This document shows, piece after piece, positions 46,914 to 55,900 of a stretch of DNA of 64,000 nt; the first letter of the stretch is position 1, and each line of letters starts with the position of its first letter. This DNA comes from Gammaproteobacteria bacterium (lineage in GTDB: Bacteria > Pseudomonadota > Gammaproteobacteria > Berkiellales > Berkiellaceae), in the NCBI GenBank assembly GCA_016191245.1, contig JACPOY010000019.1:1-64000 (forward strand). The letters run 5' to 3'. The notes below the pieces were generated by a model. It saw only the letters and a program-made list of their open reading frames with translations, was not told the DNA's origin and made no database searches. Both the position numbers and the translations under genes were made by a program.

Positions 46914-49900
46914 ATGCTTGACGGATCGAATAAATCAATACCAAAAGTGCCCTTGTCTTTGGTTGCAAGGCTACTATATGGAAAGAAATTTGATTCACAA
47001 ATAAAAGAAGGCGAGGATGCCAATTTCACGAGCGCAGATATTAAAAATTTTACTAATGCAATTCTTGGATTATACAAACCAGATAGCATTTTTAAAGAAA
47101 TAGAGGAATATTATGCTTCTATACCTGTAGATGATAAAGAAGCAAAAATGGTATGTGTAAAGAATGCACAAGTTTTAATAGAAAATTTGCTTTTGAATGA
47201 TAAAAGACTTGAAACTTTAGGCCCTATATTTGATTACTTGTCGACCAATCCTGAAATACCGCCAGGAGAAGATTCTCCTAAAATGGTTAGGCATTTAGGA
47301 AAATTTATAAGCCAAATCAAAGCAGATGGTCAATCAAATGATTTTATTCAAAAATTAAAAATCGTCGCACAAACTCAAAAAGCTCAAGAAGAAAATCGTT
47401 CCAAGCGTATAGAAAAATATCAATCAGCTGATAAAACAGATGAAGATGAACGCATTGATCTCAATGAACTTTTACAAGAACAATTTATTCACAAGCAAAA
47501 ACCAGAAAAAATTAAAGAAGATGCTGAAAAACTAGCAAAAGATTTGAGAAATCGTGGTTTAATGCAACTTACAAGAATGAAACCAGCAGATCTATATGGG
47601 GAAGATTGGGTTAAAAAAAGAAGGGCAGAAAATGTCGTTAGAGAAATGATGGAAACACTTGATCATTTTACCCATAAAGTAACCTCTGATATTGTTTCTG
47701 CAAAATCTTTGACGCATAAAGAACAAATGGTTTCATTTTACATTGAAGTTTTAAATCAAAGCATGACGTTGAAAGATTATCAAACTGCAATGATTTTAGT
47801 CACAGCATTCAGTAGTCCAGCAGTTTCAAAAATTCTTAATTTGAATGCAAATGAAGCTGAAGTGCTAACAAGAGCAACAGCGTTAATGAATCCTGCCAGT
47901 AGCTTTAAAAATTATAGAGCATCGGTAATTGAAAATAAAGATGAAGTAGTTGTTCCTTATATAGGCGTCTATTGCACGGATTTAACAATGATTGGAGAAA
48001 TAGGATTTTCCGTTGATAGAGAAGTTGAAGGTGAAAGAGTTAATTTGCCAAACGTTGAACAAATTCAAATATTAAACAATTCTTTAAAGCAAATAGAAGG
48101 ATTTTGTCTTTTGGCAGATAAAGAGGAAATACCTCAACCTAAAACAGATTTATCTTATTGTTATGAAACCGATTTCTTATCTGAATCTCAAGCATTTCAA
48201 ACCTCATTGACTTTTAAGCTGCCAAAACCAATAGATTTGAGTTCAGTTACGTCTTTGCAGGATTTAAAAACAAAATTTCCAAAAGGAACTTTACCTGTAA
48301 TTTTAGAAGTTAAATTAAATGAAAAAAACACATTGATGCAAAATGATGCGTTTAAGAAGTTGTTTAAAATTGCTTTAGAACAAATTGAACTTGCAAAAGA
48401 TAACAAAGATGAGAAAGCTTATATATTAAAATTGCTTGACTCGCTTGAGAAATGGGCAAAGTATAACGATATTAAAGATAAAAAAATCATAAACAAAATT
48501 AAATCAATACAAGAATTTTATTCAACTGATTCTAATCTTCTTAGCACTTTGACCAAATTGCAAGAATCATATGTGTCTGATTATCAAGAATTAATAAATA
48601 GTGAAGACAAAAATGCAGAAAACGACAGAAGGATGAAAGAAGAAGAACTTCAGAAACTTATTGGACAGGGAGATATAGCTATCAAGTCAGAAGCTCAAAG
48701 AGTATTGGCTGACATTGAAAAATTAAAATTAATTGCTGAATTGAAAGCAAAATTTGAAATATTAATGGTTAAAAGTAAAACAACTTCTGGTGTGAATATC
48801 AAAGACCTTGAAGATAAAGGTGTAATTGCTAGTGAATTAAATGAAATTGCTAAAATACTACTACCTTTGAAGAATGATAAGGATCCTACAGTAGCAAGTG
48901 AAGCAATTTTTCATACCAGTGTGAGTAAATTTTTGCAAAGTTATGCTAAACAACTAAGCTTGGATGATCTTAAACTTATCGTAGAACTCCAGAAAGATAT
49001 TTATGATGAAAGATCAAGTTCAGATCCTATTGCTCAAAAAGATCTTGAAAAAAGAATGCATGCTCTAAAAGCTAACTTGAATGTTATATATGGCGCTAGA
49101 GAGGATGTTGCGACTGGAACTCAATTTGCAAATGCAATCAAAGATGTAACTAGTTTTATTGATTTAGTTATGATTGATAATGCATTACTTGAATTCAACT
49201 TACCAGCTGATAAAGTGAAAATTAATGAAGTAGCACAAAAACTACTTGTATTATTGAGCAACCCGAACCTAGAGATCCAAAAAAGAGCTATCCAAATCAA
49301 TGAAAAGCACAAAGATAAGTTAAATCCTGAATTTGAAGAAATTTCAAGAAATAATCAGAAGTTTTTGAATGAAGCGCCAGCAAAAATGAAGGGTTTAATA
49401 AATCAATATTATGAAGCGCTTAAGATTAACAATATTGACAGTGTTTTAAGAGATGATCCAAAAACAAATAGCGAAAGCAAAAAAATAGTAGATTTAGAAG
49501 CAAAAATAAAATCATTTTCAGAAGAGATTGATGCAAAAGAAAATGCAAGCGATCCAAAGATGAAGGAAGATATTAAGTTGATGAAGGAACAATTGAAAAC
49601 TAAGATGGATGAATATAAAAAAGTAATATCGCTAGTTAATGAATTAAAGCAGTATAAAAAACCTGTTAAAAATAAAAGAAAACTGTCATTGATATCACAG
49701 CGATTGAGAAGAAGAGGCAGTAAAAAGGAAAAGTCTGGCGATAAAGTAGCAGACTTGACGCAATCATTACAAGAAACTTTGTCTAAGGTGTCGACAAGAG
49801 TTCAACCTCAACAATCAGCTATGCAAGAAAGTGTTTCTTCAGCAGAGCTTGAATATGTCAAATGGTTAAAATCTGAAGTAAAAACTCAAGGGTTAAACGG

Positions 49901-52900
49901 TAAAAAATTATATCAAATCTTTGAAGATGCCCTTAAAGAAGTTAAGTTAGATGAAATCAGGGATTTAGATCCCCCTGCATTATTAAAAAAACTAGATGAG
50001 CTTCCTCAAACGCCAGCGCTTCTTGTTGCTCGTGGCGTGACACTGCATGCAGAAGGTAGACTTAATCCACACGAAATTTATTTGTTTTTGAATATCATCA
50101 AAGCAAAAAAGATGATTGAAACAAAAGATCCATCACTAAACGAACATTTGAATTATATGATAAAAATGCATTTTGAAGAAAGTGAAGATCTATCATCAGA
50201 AATAGGAAAATGGTTTCTCAATGGCGGAAATGCTGCTGCTGAAATAAAGAAGGTGCTTGAGGGGCTTAATGATTTATCGAAGATAGATGCCACAGTATTT
50301 GATAAAGCGATAAGCACCGCCGTTGCTAATCTTAATGATCAAGATTTATCTAGTCAAACAATGCAACAGGGATTGTTATCAGATACCTATACTCCTGAGT
50401 CTATCATCAAAACGATAACATCAAATCAAAAATTTAGTCCTGAACGACAAGATGCACTTCAACATTTGGCAGCTGAGTACGTCAAATATAAGGATTCTAT
50501 TCTTATTCAGCCTACACAAATAGCGATACCACTAGCACCTAAGGCATCTTCTGTGGTTGTTCCGGTTGAACAAGGTGCTGTAGAAATAAACCTAGTTTAT
50601 ATGGTAGCAAGAGAATTAAACAAAAAAGCTTTAAATGTAATTTCCGCAGAAGAACAACGAATTAATTCAGATAATTCTATTCAGAAATCAGAAAAGAAAA
50701 AATATGCTGAAATATTTAAACAGATGAGAATGATAGCTGCTGTTGTAAACGATGAAGAGACTATCGTTAAAAAACTAGATGAACATATAAAATCATTAGA
50801 TGCACGTAAAAAGCAAATTACTGATAAAAATGAAAGATCAACTAAAGATTCAAAAGCGTTAGATGATATTCAATTTGAAAAGTTATATGTCGTATCCTTG
50901 AAAAGTAAATTTACTAAAATTAAGAAGGATCTTGAAGTTTCGTTGCTACATCAAGCGCAAGAAAAGGTTACAAATGAATCAAAACCTGATGTTTCACAAA
51001 CACCTATACCAGCAAATAGACTTCGTAGAGATGCAAAACCTCAGCCAGATAAAGCACATGCCGCAATAGTAAGAACAGTAACAGAAACTAAACAATTAAA
51101 TGATGATATTGATCAATTAATTATAAAAATTAAGCAGTCTGATAATGATATTGCAAGCATTAAGAAGCTCCTTGATGAGGCTGCGGATATATTTATAAAA
51201 TTCCCTGTAGATTCTAGAGATCAAATTCCAACTATTGAAGACTTGATAGGCCCGGAAGGCAAAGATAATGCAAGAAAACTTGTTCAAGCACTAAATAAGC
51301 TTTATGCCACGAATGCTACTTCCATCGAAAATTTTAAAAGATTAAAAGATGAATTAAGTAGTGATATTGAGGCGCATAAACTTCTTCAAGAAACTTCAGA
51401 CACACAATCATCGAAAGAAAGCTGTGCAGCGAAAATTCAGATAAAACAAATTGCGATTCAGAAAATAGATAAATCAATAAAACAAATGGAGTTTGTGTCA
51501 TCATTTAAGCAAAAATATGCAGCGGCAAAAAGAGATAATAATGTAGTTGAATTAAATAATTTAGAGAAACAATTAAGAGACTGTGTTTGTGTGACGAACA
51601 AGAATTTTAGAAGAGATGTTGTGGCTTTGATGGTTGAAAATGGAATACTTGGCAAACCTGAAGATAGCATTATCAAGCAATTATTTTCAGGATATAAAGA
51701 TCCTACTATATTTAAAGATAGTTTAATAGAAAAAATATCTGAAAAATATACTGAGCAAGAATTTAAAAATATTTCCAAATATTTACTTGCTGCGACTTCT
51801 GCTGAAATGGTTTTAGAAAATCTATCGGCTATGTATTTTGATCCTAATCAAACGCCACAATCTAGAATGGAGATTCTAAAAAATGCTTCGATATTCATAC
51901 CTCAATTAATGTTGGCAGATGAAGGACAGGTAAAATTTCCTGATTTTTCGAGTGCTGATAATAAAAATGAGGAAACAAAACATGTTAGAGATTCTTTCAA
52001 TGCCTTTATTGAAAGGTCAGAATCTGAATCTGCATCGAATCCTGAATTAAGTAATTTGATTGCGTCATTTAAAGATAAGTGTTTAAAAACCTCTAAAGCG
52101 GTAAAAGAAAATACAGTCAAAAGAGATGCATCGATTGTTAAATTGAAGTCCCAACCATCTGAAGCTGATGTAATAAGTATTAATGACTTTCTAAAAAGTA
52201 GTCTTGCTGAACCACTAAAATCAAAAAAGGAAGGTGTTCAAAGACAGGATGATATTAAGCAGAATGCAAAGATAATGGCTGATGATCTTAGAAAACGAGG
52301 TATGGCTTTGTTTTTAGATATAGAGCCTTCGGATTTATATAATCAAGCTTGGGCTAATAATAAAATTAAAGAAAAATTGAATATTATAAAAGCAATAAGA
52401 GATTTTAATTTGGTATCTCAATCTGTAAAACTTGATATTTTGAATACGAAGGAAATTAGCCACCAACAAGATATTCTTCGTTTTTATATAGAAGTTGTAA
52501 AGAATGCAATGGAAAGCGGAGATTACAATACAGTTTATATGATAGGTTCCGCTTTCAACTCATCCACGATTAGAAACTTAAAACATTTAGATAATTTGCC
52601 TGAATTTAAAGAAATGTTAGCTAATAAGACCTTTGTCGAAATTACTAATAGAGAAAAAAATCATAAAAGTTATCATGATTTAGTTAAAAAGAACAAAGAT
52701 ACACTAAATATTATTCCATTTATGGGGATCTATCTTTCACAACTTACCTTTGCAGATGATGGTAATCCTAGTACAAGAACTGATCCTATAGATGAGGCCC
52801 GACCAAAACAACTAAATGCAGATAAAATAGATATGTTAGGAGGAATATTAAGTACTCTTTATGCTTCAAAAGCTAAATTAGAATCTGAAGCAGCCCAAGC

Positions 52901-55900
52901 CGAACCCTTAAAATCAGATTTGACTTCACGATTAGAATTTACCTTGTTAAGCGAAGATAAAATTAATCAAATGGCTGATAACTATAGATTAAGTCAAACA
53001 AAGTTGATTGATTTAAAATCAGATAACTTTTTTACTCTCCTTAAAGAAAGATTCCCTTCTGGAAATATACCTACTATTTTGGAATTTAAAATAGGGGATA
53101 AAATTGTTACGAATGAAGATGCCTTAAATAAATTAATTGTTAAATTGATTTCAAGTTCAGATAACTTAAAACTTGATGACAAAGAATATATTCACCGTAT
53201 TATAACTTCAATAACGCGATGGACAGAGGAACGAGATATCAATCAGAAGTTTTCTAGTAAATTAGAAATTCTGTTAGAAAAAGTTAAATATACAGCGACT
53301 GATCAACAAGATATCCCTAAGCTTTTTACCATACAATCAATTTTAACAGGATACGCACACTCTGGCAGAGCAGCACGAATTCAGATGAAAAATTCTTTAA
53401 TTGACATTGTAGGGGATAGATCACCTAATAACAAAATGTTTTCAACTCAAGCGAAGCAGGTTTTAATTGAAATATCTAAAATGGATAGAATTTATAGTTA
53501 CATAAGTGATAATGACATTCTTGCAAAAGAATTTGAGCAATGGAGAAAATTAAACCAGGACTCATTAAAAAATGAATACATCGAATGGGCTAGTGAAAAC
53601 AAAGATAGATCTTTAGAAGAATTTGAATTTTCAAAATTTATAGCTACCTTGTCAATAGAAAAAAAATTAGAATTAGCTGCACAAATATTTGATATGAAAT
53701 CTTTATGTAATGATCCTGCTGAACAGGTATCTAAATTTGCTCTTGCTCTCGATTTAAATGAAGCTACTATAAAGCATGAAATTATTTTAAGTACAATTTT
53801 AGAAGATTTAAAAACATTAAATACTGAGCAATTATTGAAAAATTACAAAGAACTTAATGATCAAAAAGTTTCTATAATTGACGATGTTAACCAGAGATCT
53901 TCCTTCGAAGAACTTGATAGAAAAACCTCATTAATGTTAAATGCTGTCTCATTAATCATAAAAGATCCAAAACTTGATAAAAAGTTAAAATCAGAATTGG
54001 AATCGCTTAGTGGTTTAATGCTCAATTTAAATAAACCAAGTGATATCTTGAAAAGAATACATGGTATTACAGCTGATACAAACACAACATTAGATAATAT
54101 TACTGAACAAATTCAATCTTATATTTTATTTGTTAAAAGTAACAAAATTATTGAAAAACTTCAATCAGGTAATAATCTTACACAAGCTGAGTTCGATGCA
54201 TTAAATAGATTGGGAAGTGATACAGAATATTCGAATTTGGAATTATGGAGTAAAGATAATGCGATATATAAAAAGAAAGCAAGTCAAGATCTTCAAAAAA
54301 TTAAAACTTCCTATGATGACTTTGTCGCTGTTCGCAAACTTATCATAGAAAGTTATGAACAAAAATTAAAACCTGAATCTGACAAAAAAGATAGTCAGAA
54401 CGCAGATCGTTTGATAGAAATAAATAGAATTTTATCCGATTTAGACAAGGTAAAACCTGAAATAAAAATTGTTGATAGAATTTCTTCAAAAGGATTTTCT
54501 GATTTGTCGCAGTCAGTTCCTATACCGTTGAACGAAACAAAGCAATCGGAGATTATTAAAGATCTAACAAAATTTATTCAAGATTTAGATAAAATTATAG
54601 ATGATTACTATATAGAAATACAAAAGCTTGTTGACCAAGGTGTTAATCTTGAGTCATTGCCCGTTAATAGCCCAATTAGCAAAAAGCTTTTTGAAATGGA
54701 AATGCAAATTAAGACAAGAGAATCAATAGTAGATAAATTAAGACATAGAGTAATAATTGACTTAAAAGATGATGGAATACTAGGCCTAATTGAAGTAACA
54801 AAGAATGCGAAAGAAGAATATCCTAATTTGGCAGGAGCTATTGAATCGGAGCATAGAATCGTAAGTTCTCAAATAGATAATAAGATACATCAAGATGCAG
54901 TAGATGTTTATGATCGCACATATTCTAAAATGTTTGGATTTGAAAGAATTGTAGCCTTAAGAAATGCAGGTTTTACATCAAAAAGACGTGAATCTACCAC
55001 TAATGATAGATCAGGAGTCGTTAATATTTTAAATCAGCAAGCATCGACAATTCAGGATTATCGGACAAAGGATGCGCAAAGTAAAAAGGAATTAGTTTTA
55101 TTAAATTTAAATATGATTTTTGAGAATGAAATTAACCCAAGAATAAAAAGATATCAAGATTTTACGCCCACATCATTCCATGGGATGGAAACTGATGATA
55201 AAGCACTTCTTGCATCAATTAAAAAATTAATAGGTAAGGTGGTGGATTTATCTAAAAGTGCAGATCCTGATATTGCAGCAAAAGCGAAGGATGTTCTTGC
55301 AAAGATTGACTCTAGGCTTAATGAAGCCACTGATGAAAGGACTTTGAAATTAAAAGCTGAATTAGCCAGATCAGTTTCACCTGTGATAAAGGTCGAAGTG
55401 AAACCCGAAGTGAAGGCTAAAAATGATGAGATCATGAAAATTATTTCTATAGCTCTTGAGAAAAGCGCTAAGGTTAGAAATGTTGATGTAAATACAGATC
55501 CAAAATATAAAGCGCTTTCTGCAATACATCTAGAATGTAAAGAGCAAATTGAAAAAAATCCTCATCTCGTTATTGATTTTAATAGAGTAATGCAAAATGT
55601 GATGAATAATCTCAAGGAAGCTGATAGACCCGCTTTCGTGAAGACAGTTCGATTAGAGACAAAAGCGTTATTGAAGAGAAGAATTACTAATAAAAGGATC
55701 TCTGCTACCAGTAAATTTGGTGAGATGGTAGGAAAAATCAGTGGTATCATAGGTGAACCATACAAAAAACCTGATGTAAATGCAGCGTCCTTATTTGATG
55801 ATTTTAATCTTCTTGTTAAATATTCTGATGATGCTTTTGATGCTAAAGCATTAGGTATTACCGAAGTAATAAAAAGGTTAAAAGATGAAAATGCTAAACC

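Noticed and set aside
54640..55700. Additional catalytic domains in the middle of the first giant protein
   Set aside because: The region is charged and helical, with no motif I could match to a known enzyme, so it is left as unassigned scaffold.
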